Counted from the stretch's first letter, positions 55,267 through 64,000 are shown. The stretch: 64,000 nucleotides of DNA from Bacteroidota bacterium (GCA_016713765.1 JADJON010000001.1:868001-932000), one strand, 5' to 3'. Notes: a model not told the origin generated them from the sequence alone. Numbers and translations are program-made.

Positions 55267-56388
55267 ATGATTCAGCGCCGGTATCTTTCGTTTTCCTTAG
55301 TCGTTGCCTGTCTGCTTTGCCTGCCTTCCTGTAAAGTCGGACGATTCTTCTGGTACAATTTTTCCAACATTACGGATCACAAGATCTTTCCGAAACGGGA
55401 CCTGCCCGCTTCCACCCAACCCTTTCGGTTTGTCGATGCCCAACAGAACGATGTGTTCGGCCGTACGGTCAAGGTGAAGGACCATTCCGGCGAGACCAGG
55501 GCGCTCGATGAGTTCCTCGCTCAATCTCCTACTGTCGCCTTCCTGGTCATCCGGAATGACAGTTTACTTTATGAGAATTATTTTGACGGCTATTCCGAGT
55601 CATCGACCGTCGCTTCTTTTTCCATGGCCAAGTCGTATGTCTCCGCGCTCGTTGGTATCGCCATCGGAGAAGGAAAAATTTCCAGCGAACATGATACCGT
55701 GACCCGTTATCTGCCGGAACTCAAAGGCAGAGATAATTGGGACCGGGTGACCCTGCACCATCTTTTACAAATGTCGTCCGGCGTGAAGTTCAGCGAAGGG
55801 TATTACTCGCCATTCTCCGGTGCCGCGACGTATTACTATGGACGCCGCCTGCGCGAATCGGTACGGCACCTGCATACCGACAAGGAGCCGATGAGCGGCT
55901 TTGACTATAAGAGCGTGAACACGCAATTGCTGGCCGATATCCTGGAACGGGCGACGGGGCGTACGGTGACCGATTATCTCAACGAAAAGATCTGGCAGCC
56001 CATCGGTATGGAATACGACGCGAGCTGGAGCATTGATAAAAAGGACGGAATGGAAAAAGCGTTCTGTTGCATCAATGCCAAAGCCCGCGACTTCGCCAAG
56101 TTCGGTCGCCTGTATTTGAATGGCGGAAACTGGAACGGGAAACAATTGGTGCCCGAAGCGTGGGCGACCAGCTCCGTGGTGCCGGTTGATGAAAAAGGCG
56201 CTGCTACCTACTACAACCGTCAATGGTGGATCGGCAGCAAGTCGGAAGGTGATTATGCAGCCATCGGTCACCTCGGCCAATATATCTATGTGTTGCCCAA
56301 AAAGAAGTTGATCGTTGTCCGTCTCGGTACCAGCCGAGGCAAAGACGAATACCTGTCGATCATCCGGCAGGTTGCAGGACAGTTTTGA
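55267..56388 (+). CDS. Beta-lactamase-family serine hydrolase (lipoprotein)
   Basis: 373 residues. Signal peptide with lipobox CLPSC. Class C beta-lactamase/DD-peptidase fold: S119-M-A-K122 (SxxK), SVN at 216-218 in FDYKSVNTQLLADI in the place of YxN, and GHLGQY near 334 (HxG). Such proteins are usually esterases or D-amino-acid peptidases rather than resistance enzymes. TAaaTTTA (55255-55262) ends 4 bases before the ATG. The hemerythrin gene follows 14 bases later. Confidence 0.87.
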   Translation: MIQRRYLSFSLVVACLLCLPSCKVGRFFWYNFSNITDHKIFPKRDLPASTQPFRFVDAQQNDVFGRTVKVKDHSGETRALDEFLAQSPTVAFLVIRNDSLLYENYFDGYSESSTVASFSMAKSYVSALVGIAIGEGKISSEHDTVTRYLPELKGRDNWDRVTLHHLLQMSSGVKFSEGYYSPFSGAATYYYGRRLRESVRHLHTDKEPMSGFDYKSVNTQLLADILERATGRTVTDYLNEKIWQPIGMEYDASWSIDKKDGMEKAFCCINAKARDFAKFGRLYLNGGNWNGKQLVPEAWATSSVVPVDEKGAATYYNRQWWIGSKSEGDYAAIGHLGQYIYVLPKKKLIVVRLGTSRGKDEYLSIIRQVAGQF

Positions 56389-56402
56389 TTCAAGTAGCCT
56401 CC

Positions 56403-56846
56403 ATGAAACGACATCCGGCTTTGATAACGCTTTCGCGTGAACATCACGACGGCTTGGTGATCGCGCAGGTACTGAAGAGCGATGTGCCGGCTTATCGCGG
56501 AATGCCGGATCGGCCGGCGGACCGTCTGGACTACTTTAAAGCCAGGTTCGTAACCGCGCTCAAGCCCCATTTCATTTCGGAAGAACAGTACCTGTTCCCG
56601 ATGCTGAAAGGACGCGACGCCGGCGTCGACGATTTGTTGAATCGCCTTGTACAGGAGCATCGTGAACTGGAAGCGGCCACGCGCCTGGCAGCCGGCGATC
56701 CGGAGTTGGAATCCCGGCTGGATGCTACCGGTCAACTCCTGGAACGGCACATTCGCGCAGAAGAACGGGAATTATTCCAATGGGCTCAGGAACACCTATC
56801 CGAAAGCGAGCTGCAGACGCTTGCGTCGCATGTCAGCAGGAGCTGA
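56403..56846 (+). CDS. Hemerythrin HHE-domain protein
   Basis: 147 residues from ATG at 56403. The iron-binding residues are in SREHHDGLV, KPHFISEEQYLFP, LVQEHRELEA and LLERHIRAEERELF, the four-helix bundle of hemerythrin-like proteins. It may sense or store oxygen or NO. It abuts the convergent deiminase gene with no spacer. Confidence 0.88.
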   Translation: MKRHPALITLSREHHDGLVIAQVLKSDVPAYRGMPDRPADRLDYFKARFVTALKPHFISEEQYLFPMLKGRDAGVDDLLNRLVQEHRELEAATRLAAGDPELESRLDATGQLLERHIRAEERELFQWAQEHLSESELQTLASHVSRS

Positions 56847-58571
56847 TCAGCGATTGATCATCAGTTTACGTGCCTGGGATCCGGAAGACCATTCCGCCAA
56901 CACGGTGTAAATCCCGGAAGGCAATCCGTCAATCGGGAGCTGCCAATAGGCAGGACCCGGCGGAATTAGTACCGTCTGCTCGTCAACCACGCGTCCTGTC
57001 AGGTCGATCGTGCGAATCAAGACGGTTTCGGTAACAGCCAGTTCCGTTCCGAATAGACAAATGCCGGACGCGGGATTCGGGAATAGTGTGAAGCCGGGAC
57101 TGCTCTGTGCAGCTAACAGATTCGTGACTACCCCGACATTAAAACTCCAATAGGCATCCGGTGCCGGTAGGGGACGGGTGGATTGTTTACCTGAATTGCT
57201 CGTGGCTTCGATATAGTACCGAACCAGGCTGCCGTTTGCTTGCGCCGGAATCGTACACGACCAGGTGTTATTCGACGGGTTGGTGAGGTTCATCGTAACT
57301 GCCAACCAGGGTTGTAGGGTATCGGTCCTGTACCATACGGTAGCCGAAGCAATGCCACTGCGATGCCGGATGATGGCATCGACCGCATAACCGCTACCGC
57401 CCGCCGGCTGATCGCGTATTCGTTGGTGCGCGATGTATAAAGGGTCGCGGGAAGCGATCTCTTTCGTGATGCAATGTATCGCGCCTAGGGATGGAATGAT
57501 GTCGTTGCAGTCAATGCCGACAATCCGGTAGCCCGGCATCGCTTCCTGCCAGATGCGTAGTGCCGTCGTGTCGTATTGCGTGTCGTAGAAGGGGAGGAGC
57601 ACCGTTCGGTTGACAAACACGGCATTCGTATAGGTCCGGTAGTCACCACCGGTATTCGGATAGACCCCCATCGCGTCCGGCGGCATGGGGATGCGGACGA
57701 CACGATAGGGGTCGCCCCAGGGCGACGCGTAGTTCGACAATACGTACGCCAGGTTTTGTTCGATCTGCGGACCGTCGGCGATGCCCGGAGGATATTCACC
57801 GACCAGCAAGGTCTCTTCATCCAGCAGTTTCAGGTGCATGTCGATGTGATGGATCTGGTCGTAGGGTAGTTTGTCCATTAACACATAGCGGTTGATCCCC
57901 ATGAAACGTTTCAGGATGGTGTCGATTTCCGCTTCGGTATGGGTGGGGTTCTCGTCGAGGATCAGCTTCGACGAAAAGGCTGTTCCCATTCCATCGACCA
58001 TGAAATTGCCACCGGTATGCACCAGGTCCCAGGGTGTGGTGATGGTGCGGTACATGGGTAAGGATGTGTAGCGCTCCAGCGAGGTGTTGACCGTATCGTC
58101 TTTCGGCCTGGGTCGATTGTAGATCCAGTCGATCAGGTAGAGCGAGTCATTGCGCTCGTCGTACACATTCCAGGGACCATAGTCGCGGCACCAAATGGTA
58201 TTGAACGGTGCTACGACGTACTCGATATTCGTAAGCGGTACGCCATTCGACTGCAGGTTGTTCTTCACGATCGTTGAATCGGTACAAACGATCAGCACGC
58301 GGCATTCGGTCTGCGCTCCGCGTACGATTTCCCGCAGGATGTCGGGGAATCCCGTCCAGGCGATCACCAACGCGTCGATCTCTTCCCATTCGGCTGCTGT
58401 ACGAACCGAATAGGAAGGTGGTTGATCAATCCCGTTGAGACGAAATGCCCGACGGACGGAATCACGATACGCGGGGAATGCGTCGCGTTCGGCCCTGCTG
58501 ATGCGGTGGTCCTGACCAGCAGACGCGGTGTGCAACACTAATAAGGTGAACAGGAGTACGATCGTTCTCAT
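56847..58571 (-). CDS. Secreted peptidylarginine/agmatine deiminase-like enzyme with T9SS tail
   Basis: 574 residues from ATG at 58571 (a TTG start 4 codons earlier is less likely). Signal peptide ending TASAG. The guanidine-modifying fold is clear: IWCRDYGPWNV (Asp about 129), QIHHIDMHLKLL (His about 240, Asp two residues later), YTNAVFVN (Asn about 313) and GAIHCITKE (Cys about 366), the D-H-D-N-C set of Porphyromonas gingivalis PPAD at close spacing. An Ig-like domain (400-500) and a type A sorting domain follow (TLFPNPASGICLFG to KLMINR). It would turn arginine residues or agmatine into citrulline or carbamoylputrescine outside the cell. Confidence 0.88.
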   Translation of the reverse strand: MRTIVLLFTLLVLHTASAGQDHRISRAERDAFPAYRDSVRRAFRLNGIDQPPSYSVRTAAEWEEIDALVIAWTGFPDILREIVRGAQTECRVLIVCTDSTIVKNNLQSNGVPLTNIEYVVAPFNTIWCRDYGPWNVYDERNDSLYLIDWIYNRPRPKDDTVNTSLERYTSLPMYRTITTPWDLVHTGGNFMVDGMGTAFSSKLILDENPTHTEAEIDTILKRFMGINRYVLMDKLPYDQIHHIDMHLKLLDEETLLVGEYPPGIADGPQIEQNLAYVLSNYASPWGDPYRVVRIPMPPDAMGVYPNTGGDYRTYTNAVFVNRTVLLPFYDTQYDTTALRIWQEAMPGYRIVGIDCNDIIPSLGAIHCITKEIASRDPLYIAHQRIRDQPAGGSGYAVDAIIRHRSGIASATVWYRTDTLQPWLAVTMNLTNPSNNTWSCTIPAQANGSLVRYYIEATSNSGKQSTRPLPAPDAYWSFNVGVVTNLLAAQSSPGFTLFPNPASGICLFGTELAVTETVLIRTIDLTGRVVDEQTVLIPPGPAYWQLPIDGLPSGIYTVLAEWSSGSQARKLMINR

Positions 58572-58603
58572 TCGCCGTGACAACCGGATGTTGCAAGGTA
58601 AGC

Positions 58604-59383
58604 TTATTCGATCCGGAACCGGTCGGCATCCTGCCAGAAGGCGAATTGCTCCCGGAATCGTACAAGCGGATCAAGTTCCAATGTGGCCTCCAAGACCGAA
58701 GGACTTCCCGGTTCGGAGTCGGATATTACTTCTCCGCGGTAATCGAGTACAACCGAATCACCGCGATGGTCCATGCCGTGGCCGTCTGCTCCGACCCGGT
58801 TAACAGCCGCAACGTACGACTGGTTCTCGATGGCCCGGGCGGGCAAGAGGGAGCGCCATGCATGTCCGCGCTTCTCCGGCCAGTTGGCTGCATAAAGCAA
58901 CAAGTCATAATCATAAGCCGGACTTCTTCGACTCCAGACCGGGAACCGCAGGTCGTAGCAGATCAGCGGCGCGATGCGAAAGTCGTTGAGGCGGAAAACA
59001 GGGCGGGTAGTACCAGCCGTATAGGTGTCTTGTTCATGCGCCAACCGGAACAAGTGCCGCTTATCATACATGCCCGACAAGCCGTTCGGACTCATCCACA
59101 GCAGGCGATTATAATATCGTCCGTTCTCTTCGATGATGAGACTCCCTGTAACCGTAGCCCCGCTGCGCTCTGCGACGCTTTGCATCCAGCGGACATCCGG
59201 CCCGTCCATGCCTTGCGCAAGGGTGTCGGCCAGCATGCTGAAACCCGTAGCGAACATCTCGGGTAGCAGGATCAGATCCGGGCGCTCCCGGATCTTGTCG
59301 ATCATCCCGGATAACAATTCCCGGTTGGCTGTAGGATCCTCCCAGCGAAGGTCGGCTTGAAGCAGGGCGATGCGAAGTGACAT
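58604..59383 (-). CDS. Nitrilase-family omega-amidase (YafV-like)
   Basis: 259 residues from ATG at 59383. The nitrilase Glu-Lys-Cys triad is present: DLILLPEMFATGFSM, YDKRHLFRLAHE and APLICYDLRFPVWSR. GTxFxxYxK-like spacing and length fit omega-amidases such as YafV, which hydrolyse alpha-ketoglutaramate. It lies 8 bases after the aminotransferase stop, and that enzyme (YbdL/KAT type) makes alpha-ketoglutaramate. Confidence 0.87.
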   Translation of the reverse strand: MSLRIALLQADLRWEDPTANRELLSGMIDKIRERPDLILLPEMFATGFSMLADTLAQGMDGPDVRWMQSVAERSGATVTGSLIIEENGRYYNRLLWMSPNGLSGMYDKRHLFRLAHEQDTYTAGTTRPVFRLNDFRIAPLICYDLRFPVWSRRSPAYDYDLLLYAANWPEKRGHAWRSLLPARAIENQSYVAAVNRVGADGHGMDHRGDSVVLDYRGEVISDSEPGSPSVLEATLELDPLVRFREQFAFWQDADRFRIE

Positions 59384-59391
59384 GGGATCGC

Positions 59392-60546
59392 TCAAACGTT
59401 GCGAAGGCGTTCAGCGGCTTGTTCCAGGGTCTCGTCGTTTTTCGCGAAGCAGAACCGCAATAAGCGCTGGTCACCGTAATGATGACTGAATACGGAAACA
59501 GGAATGGAAGCGACGCCGGCTTCTTTTGTAAGACGGATCGCGAAGTCGGTATCGGGCTCGTCAGTGATCGCACTGTAATCGAGCAACTGAAAATACGAGC
59601 CGCCGGCCGGCGAAAAACGGAAACGCGATCCTTTCAGCAATTCGAGGAAGCGATCCCGTTTGGCTTGGAGGAACTCCGGAATTCCAAGGTAATCGCGGGT
59701 TTGCATCGCGTCGGCCAGTGCGTATTGGAAAGGCGTATTCGCGCAGAATACCACGAATTGGTGTACACGACGAAATTCTTTCATGAGATTGGCAGGCGCC
59801 AGGCAATAGCCCATCTTCCAGCCGGTAGCATGATAGGTCTTCCCAAAGGAGAAGACCACCATCGAACGGTCGGCCAGTTCCGGATGTCGGGCAACACTCT
59901 GATGAATACGGCCGTCGAACAGGATGTGTTCATAGACCTCGTCACTCAGGATCAGGATCTCGGTTCCGTCCGTCAACTGTTTCAGCGTTTCGAGATCGGA
60001 TGCATCGAAACAGGAACCGGTAGGGTTGTGCGGAGTGTTGACGATGATCATTCGCGTGCGCGGACGGATGGCCTTTCGAACCTGCTCCCAATCGACTTTT
60101 CCCGATGGCAGCTCCAGTTGCACATACACCGGCAGACCACCGGCGAGTTCGATCGCCGGTACGTAGCAATCATAAGCGGGTTCGATCACGATCACTTCGT
60201 CACCGGGGCGAACGACCGCCGTGATAGCCGTGTAGATCGCCTGTGTGCCACCGCTGGTGATGGTGATTTCGGAATCGGGATGATAGCGTGCGCCATACAG
60301 GGATTCCATCTTTTCCGCGATGCGTTCACGCAGGATCTGCACGCCCGGCATTGGCGCATATTGGTTGAACCCATCCCGCAGATACCGGTGGATGCTTTCA
60401 ATGATCTCCGGGGAAACCGGATAGTTCGGAAACCCTTGCGAGAGGTTGATGGCCTGATGCTCCTGCGCCAACGCCGACATCACCGTGAAGATGGTCGTCC
60501 CGACATTCGGGAGTTTTGACTGTAGGGAGCCTGGAAAGGTGGGCAT
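59392..60546 (-). CDS. Methionine/kynurenine-type aminotransferase (YbdL-like)
   Basis: 384 residues from ATG at 60546. Fold-type I PLP enzyme: AINLSQGFPNYPVSPEIIES, ITSGGTQAIYTAITAVVRPG, NTPHNPTGSCFDASD, SDEVYEHILFDG and VFSFGKTYHATGWKMGYCLA with the PLP Lys. The NLSQGFP start is typical of the methionine aminotransferase/KAT group that moves the amino group of glutamine to 4-methylthio-2-oxobutyrate. Together with the adjacent omega-amidase it completes methionine salvage. Confidence 0.9.
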   Translation of the reverse strand: MPTFPGSLQSKLPNVGTTIFTVMSALAQEHQAINLSQGFPNYPVSPEIIESIHRYLRDGFNQYAPMPGVQILRERIAEKMESLYGARYHPDSEITITSGGTQAIYTAITAVVRPGDEVIVIEPAYDCYVPAIELAGGLPVYVQLELPSGKVDWEQVRKAIRPRTRMIIVNTPHNPTGSCFDASDLETLKQLTDGTEILILSDEVYEHILFDGRIHQSVARHPELADRSMVVFSFGKTYHATGWKMGYCLAPANLMKEFRRVHQFVVFCANTPFQYALADAMQTRDYLGIPEFLQAKRDRFLELLKGSRFRFSPAGGSYFQLLDYSAITDEPDTDFAIRLTKEAGVASIPVSVFSHHYGDQRLLRFCFAKNDETLEQAAERLRNV

Positions 60547-60598
60547 GTCGTCCGATTGTGGCGAAAAGATACAGAAGACCATCCACGCCTGAAAACGA

Positions 60599-60630
60599 CG
60601 AAGCCGGCCAGTTTCAACCGGCCGGCTTCG
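60599..60630. terminator. GC-rich hairpin after the receiver gene
   Basis: Eleven-base stem cgaagccggcc / ggccggcttcg. On the minus strand it follows the stop of the gene at 60651-61169 by 20 bases; TCGTTTTC follows it. A termination role is likely. Confidence 0.6.
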
Positions 60631-60650
60631 GATACCTGATTCGGATTATT

Positions 60651-61169
60651 TTACATCCATCCTGGGTTCTTCGAAATGACGCCGGACTGATAAAGCACGA
60701 CAACCAGGATGATCACCAGAAGCAAGGTGATGCCAAGGAAGATCGTCAGTTTCTTATAAAGGCTGGCCTGGTACTGGAGCTTTAGACGCTTGATGATGTT
60801 GAAGATGACGTTCTCGGAACGGTGGAACGCGCTTTCATTCTTGACGATGTAATCGAACGCGCCATACTTCATGGAATTGACGGCTACTTCGATGCGGTCC
60901 TGACCGCTGAACATCACAACCTCCGTACTCGGATTGGCACTCTTGATCTCGCGCAGGATCTCGATACCGTTCATGGCATCCTTCCCGACTTTATCGAAGT
61001 TGTAGTCGAGGAAGATGATATCGGGCTTTAATGACAGGTTCTTGATGCATTCCTCACCCGAATTAAAGGTATGGATGGTGAAGGTGCTGTATTTGCTCAG
61101 GTAATCCTGCAGCATCATCGCCTGCGTCTGGTCGTCATCTACAACAAAAATGTTCTTTACCGTATTCAT
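60651..61169 (-). CDS. Receiver domain with a C-terminal membrane anchor
   Basis: 172 residues. Receiver 5-130: NIFVVDDDQTQ, phospho-Asp in DIIFLDYNFDKV, EVVMFSGQDR and FDYIVKNESAF. After a short helix (FNIIKRLKLQYQASLYKKLT) comes a single hydrophobic helix LTIFLGITLLLVIILVVVLY (about 142-163), then a 9-residue tail. A receiver joined to a C-terminal membrane helix is unusual; no DNA-binding domain is present. TACATTTG (61197-61190) is its promoter box. It lies at the downstream end of the phosphorelay cluster. Confidence 0.85.
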   Translation of the reverse strand: MNTVKNIFVVDDDQTQAMMLQDYLSKYSTFTIHTFNSGEECIKNLSLKPDIIFLDYNFDKVGKDAMNGIEILREIKSANPSTEVVMFSGQDRIEVAVNSMKYGAFDYIVKNESAFHRSENVIFNIIKRLKLQYQASLYKKLTIFLGITLLLVIILVVVLYQSGVISKNPGWM

Positions 61170-61230
61170 GAGCGGGAGCTTGAAGGGGGCAAATGTAGTT
61201 TATTTTGGAAAAATGGAGGGTGTTTACCCC

Positions 61231-61572
61231 TCAGGCGATCCGTTGACGCAATTCTTCCATCGCCTGACGGCATAATTGGTCGAATTCGGAGAACAAAGCG
61301 GGAAGTTTCTCCACCTCCACACGCTGTCCGGCCCGGTGCTCAATGTCTTTCACCATAGGTTCTCCCGCCTTGATGCCCATGTAGGTGATCTGGGGTTTAA
61401 GGCTGTGCGCGGTTGCACGCAACGCATCGTAATCCTGCTGGTCGAGACTGGCTTTCATGCTATCCAGCGCGGAAGGGCATAACTGGAGGAACATGCTGAT
61501 ATACTTTTTCTTTTTGTCGGCATTACCTCCCGTGAATCCGTCCAGGAAGGTCATGTCAGTCAGATTGGTCAT
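61231..61572 (-). CDS. Histidine phosphotransfer (Hpt) domain protein
   Basis: 113 residues. [20 protein letters not shown] carries the Hpt phospho-His, and [20 protein letters not shown] is the preceding helix. It relays phosphate from the hybrid kinase receiver to a separate receiver. The ATG overlaps the hybrid kinase stop by 4 bases. Confidence 0.9.
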   Translation of the reverse strand: MTNLTDMTFLDGFTGGNADKKKKYISMFLQLCPSALDSMKASLDQQDYDALRATAHSLKPQITYMGIKAGEPMVKDIEHRAGQRVEVEKLPALFSEFDQLCRQAMEELRQRIA

Positions 61573-63194
61573 GTCGCTTGATTGGTTGTTTCAGCTCGCT
61601 TCAGATATAATCGTACCAGCTTTTGGAGCAGCTTGGTCTGGTCAAAGGGCTTTGCAAGGTACTCATCCATACCGCATGCAAAACAATTGTTGATCTCCTC
61701 CTCGGTTACATTGGCCGTCATGGCCATGATCTTCGTACGACTACGGGGGCCCGATAGGTTACGAATCTGCCGGGTTGCTTCAAAACCGTTCATTACGGGC
61801 ATTTGAACGTCCATCAGCACCAGATCATAGTCGTTTTCGCGCACCTTTTCGACCGCTTCCTGTCCGTTTTCGGCCAGGTCGATGGTGGGTTCCAGGAGCA
61901 TGTCCTGCAGGGTATCGACCGCCACCATCTGGTTGAATTGGTTGTCCTCCACCAGCAGGATGCGAACTCCTTTCAGGGCTTGTACCGCCTCATCGGTGCC
62001 GGTGGCTTCTGTTGCCACCAGCCGGGCAGCATCACCGATCCGATAGGGAATCTTGAAGCTGAAAGTGGTCCCTTTCCCCAATTCGCTCCTGACGTAAATG
62101 CTGCCGCCCTGTAGCTCGATGAGTTGCTTGGAAATGGTAAGCCCCAGGCCGGTGCCACCGAATTTGCGGGCGGTATCGTGACCGGCTTGTGAGAAGCTTT
62201 CGAAGATCTTGTTGATTTGTTCTTCCGAAATGCCGATGCCGGAATCGGAAACCGAAAACTCCAGGATCGACTCGTCGGCCTGCCGGCTGAGTTGCTTGAC
62301 TTGTATGCGGACGGAGCCTTTTTCCGTGAACTTGATCGCGTTGCCGGCCAGGTTGATCAGGATCTGGTTGAGGCGGACCGGGTCTCCCTTCAGGACGGCC
62401 GGTACTTCGGGCTCGATATCCATGGTGAATTCCAAACCCTTCTCTTCCGACTTGAACAGGAGCGTATGGTAAACCGTGTCGAGGCAGTCTGCGAGGGAGA
62501 AATCGATGGACTCGAAGGTCATCTTTCCGGCTTCGATCTTGGAAAGGTCGAGGATGTCGTTGATGATGACCAAGAGATTCTCCGATGATTTCCGGATGAC
62601 TTGCAGGTAACGGCGTTGCTGGTCGATCAGCTCGGTTTTCAGGAGCAGGCTGGTCAGACCGATGATGGAATTCATCGGGGTCCGGATCTCGTGACTCATA
62701 TTCGCCAGGAACTGCTGCTTGAATTTTTCGCTTTGTTCCGCGCGTTCTTTTTCCTGAATGGTTTGGGTAAGTTGCGAACGGGCTCTTTCGCCTTCCCGCA
62801 GGCGGGTCACCTCATCGAGGGTTTTCAGGATCGTGGTCTCAAGATCCGTGAAGTCGATCGGCTTGGTGATGAAGTCGAACGATCCGCGGTTCATCGCGGT
62901 ACGGATGTTTTCCAGATCGCCATAAGCGCTGACCACCACGGCCTTGCACGACCGGCTGCGCTCTTTCAGATGATTGAGGAACGTAAGGCCGTCCATGACC
63001 GGCATGTTGATGTCGGTGAGGATCATTTCGTAGCGACTGTCGCTGCCGATCTTGTCGAGCGCCTCCTGCCCATTCCCGGCGAATTCGAACAGGAACTCCC
63101 CGTTCCGGATCTTGTGCCGGAAGCGCTGACGGATCAGCAGCTCCAGGTCCGGTTCATCGTCAACAACGAGAATGCGGGAGGGTGTGGGCTCCAT
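61569..63194 (-). CDS. Hybrid histidine kinase: receiver-HisKA-HATPase-receiver
   Basis: 541 residues, soluble. Receiver 1 (1-125) with [16 protein letters not shown] and KPIDFTDLE; a coiled linker; HisKA with [17 protein letters not shown]; HATPase with [29 protein letters not shown] and [17 protein letters not shown]; receiver 2 (about 405-525) with [16 protein letters not shown] and AKPFDQTKL. There is no sensor domain, so its input must come through receiver 1. TAAATTTA at 63211-63204 lies 9 bases before the ATG. Confidence 0.93.
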   Translation of the reverse strand: MEPTPSRILVVDDEPDLELLIRQRFRHKIRNGEFLFEFAGNGQEALDKIGSDSRYEMILTDINMPVMDGLTFLNHLKERSRSCKAVVVSAYGDLENIRTAMNRGSFDFITKPIDFTDLETTILKTLDEVTRLREGERARSQLTQTIQEKERAEQSEKFKQQFLANMSHEIRTPMNSIIGLTSLLLKTELIDQQRRYLQVIRKSSENLLVIINDILDLSKIEAGKMTFESIDFSLADCLDTVYHTLLFKSEEKGLEFTMDIEPEVPAVLKGDPVRLNQILINLAGNAIKFTEKGSVRIQVKQLSRQADESILEFSVSDSGIGISEEQINKIFESFSQAGHDTARKFGGTGLGLTISKQLIELQGGSIYVRSELGKGTTFSFKIPYRIGDAARLVATEATGTDEAVQALKGVRILLVEDNQFNQMVAVDTLQDMLLEPTIDLAENGQEAVEKVRENDYDLVLMDVQMPVMNGFEATRQIRNLSGPRSRTKIMAMTANVTEEEINNCFACGMDEYLAKPFDQTKLLQKLVRLYLKRAETTNQAT

Positions 63195-63231
63195 GGTTCA
63201 GGCTAAATTTAAGAAAAACATCCGGCTTGCC

Positions 63232-63615
63232 TCAGGCCATGGCCAGGATTCGCGCTTTTAAGTCGGCAAAATCGACGGGTTTTGTCACGAAATCGTTCGC
63301 GCCGAGCTCCCGGGCCTTGTCATAATTGCTTTGATCGCCATAGGCTGTGACCATCATGACCTTCAGGGTCGGAAATTCTTTCCGGATGATCCCCAGCAAT
63401 TCCAGGCCGGTCATGCCCGGCATGTTGATGTCGCTCAGTACCAGCACCAGGTCGAACGGATCGAGCGTACGGAGATATTGCAAGGCTTGTTCCCCGCTGA
63501 AGGCGAAATGGATCCGGACCTGTTGGTCGCGGACTTCTTTCCGGAAACGTTGGGTGAAGAGGGCTTCCACATCCGGTTCGTCATCGACGACCAGCATCTT
63601 GATCATGGAATTCAT
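63232..63615 (-). CDS. Single-domain response regulator
   Basis: 127 residues: [20 protein letters not shown], phospho-Asp in LVLVLSDINMPGMTGLELLG, VTAYGDQSN and FVTKPVDFADLK. A stand-alone receiver. It resembles receiver 1 of the downstream hybrid kinase (shared [17 protein letters not shown] and DINMPxM wording), which suggests duplication. It lies between the partial kinase and the hybrid kinase. Confidence 0.92.
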   Translation of the reverse strand: MNSMIKMLVVDDEPDVEALFTQRFRKEVRDQQVRIHFAFSGEQALQYLRTLDPFDLVLVLSDINMPGMTGLELLGIIRKEFPTLKVMMVTAYGDQSNYDKARELGANDFVTKPVDFADLKARILAMA

Positions 63616-63632
63616 GTGATTGGCGCGTTTAT

Positions 63633-64000
63633 TTAGGAGACAGGTAGATAGATCCTGAACTCCGTGAAAGAACCCGGTTGCGATTCCACCTGGAGATCGC
63701 CCCGGTGTCCCTTGACAATGATATCGTAGCTGATCGACAATCCCAAACCGGTTCCTTGCCCGGTCGGCTTGGTGGTGAAGAAGGGGTTGAAGATCTTATC
63801 ACGGATCTCACCCGGGATACCGGTTCCGTTGTCGCGTATACTGATCAGCAGCCGTTCGCCTTCCCGTCGCGTCGCGATCGATACCGTCGGCTTGAACTGC
63901 TTGTCGCCGGATCGCTTTCGTTCATCGACTGCGTAAAAGGCGTTGTTGACGATGTTGAGGATGACCCGGCTGATGTCCTGCGGAATGATCCGGGCGTGCG
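63633..64000 (-). CDS. Histidine kinase, C-terminal part (runs off the window)
   Basis: The minus-strand frame ends at TAA 63635-63633. The visible 122 codons are an HATPase domain: SRVILNIVNNAFYAVDERKR (N box), LLISIRDNGTGIPGEIRDKI (G1), NPFFTTKPTGQGTGLGLSIS (F/G2) and ending FRIYLPVS. The N-terminus lies outside the window. It heads the phosphorelay cluster and directly precedes the single receiver. Confidence 0.9.
   Translation of the reverse strand, partial: HARIIPQDISRVILNIVNNAFYAVDERKRSGDKQFKPTVSIATRREGERLLISIRDNGTGIPGEIRDKIFNPFFTTKPTGQGTGLGLSISYDIIVKGHRGDLQVESQPGSFTEFRIYLPVS

Overview
The window reads as a chromosomal piece of a Bacteroidota bacterium, most like the uncultured Chitinophagales/Sphingobacteriales type. 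The basis is inference from content: many secreted proteins carry type IX secretion (T9SS) type A C-terminal sorting domains, promoters fit the Bacteroidota -7 consensus TAnnTTTG, and there are a DUF4175 protein, a PPAD-like secreted deiminase and SdrD_B-type surface proteins. Core genes are GC-rich. Several accessory stretches are clearly AT-rich.

Layout. 1-5.1 kb: a DUF4175 membrane protein interrupted by one in-frame amber codon, a lipoprotein, a coiled-coil/winged-helix protein and an RlmI-like methyltransferase. 5.1-6.2 kb: a repeat-filled spacer and a VapBC-like toxin-antitoxin pair. 6.3-14.5 kb: the most remarkable region, five tandem truncated RHS 'tip' cassettes. Each has the same short GC-rich RHS core end, a different AT-rich C-terminal toxin-like domain and a different small downstream gene that looks like its immunity gene. 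Two cassettes begin with a copy of the promoter, start codon and first 15 codons of the adjacent gltX. 14.6-18.5 kb: gltX, glnS and folB. 18.7-25.1 kb: a giant repeat-built T9SS surface protein, tRNA-Cys, and a low-GC LamG surface protein. 25.4-28.1 kb: an AbiEii-type toxin-antitoxin pair, an OsmC protein, a conserved hypothetical and a DUF2807 protein. 28.1-36.5 kb: a TonB-C protein and three large or medium T9SS proteins. 36.6-39.3 kb: a sugar/H+ symporter and a GlcNAc-kinase-like enzyme. 39.5-45.3 kb: a glycosyltransferase, a PAS sensor kinase with a LuxR-type regulator, and a lysine-methyltransferase-like protein. 45.5-52.3 kb: two T9SS surface proteins with a decayed T9SS gene end between them. 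52.4-56.8 kb: ComF, free-Met-R-sulfoxide reductase, a Big_5 lipoprotein, a serine hydrolase and a hemerythrin. 56.8-60.6 kb: a PPAD-like deiminase and a methionine-salvage pair (omega-amidase plus aminotransferase). 60.6-64 kb: a phosphorelay cluster (membrane-tailed receiver, Hpt, hybrid kinase, receiver, partial kinase).

Two genome-wide habits are visible. Intergenic spacers hold degenerate short-period repeats built from the same few modules at four distant loci. Many genes have a TAnnTTTA/G box ending only 3-12 bases before the start codon, which suggests leaderless or nearly leaderless mRNAs. The RHS array next to gltX is the best candidate for an undescribed arrangement: a toxin-tip store in which orphan tips have captured a housekeeping promoter and start codon.
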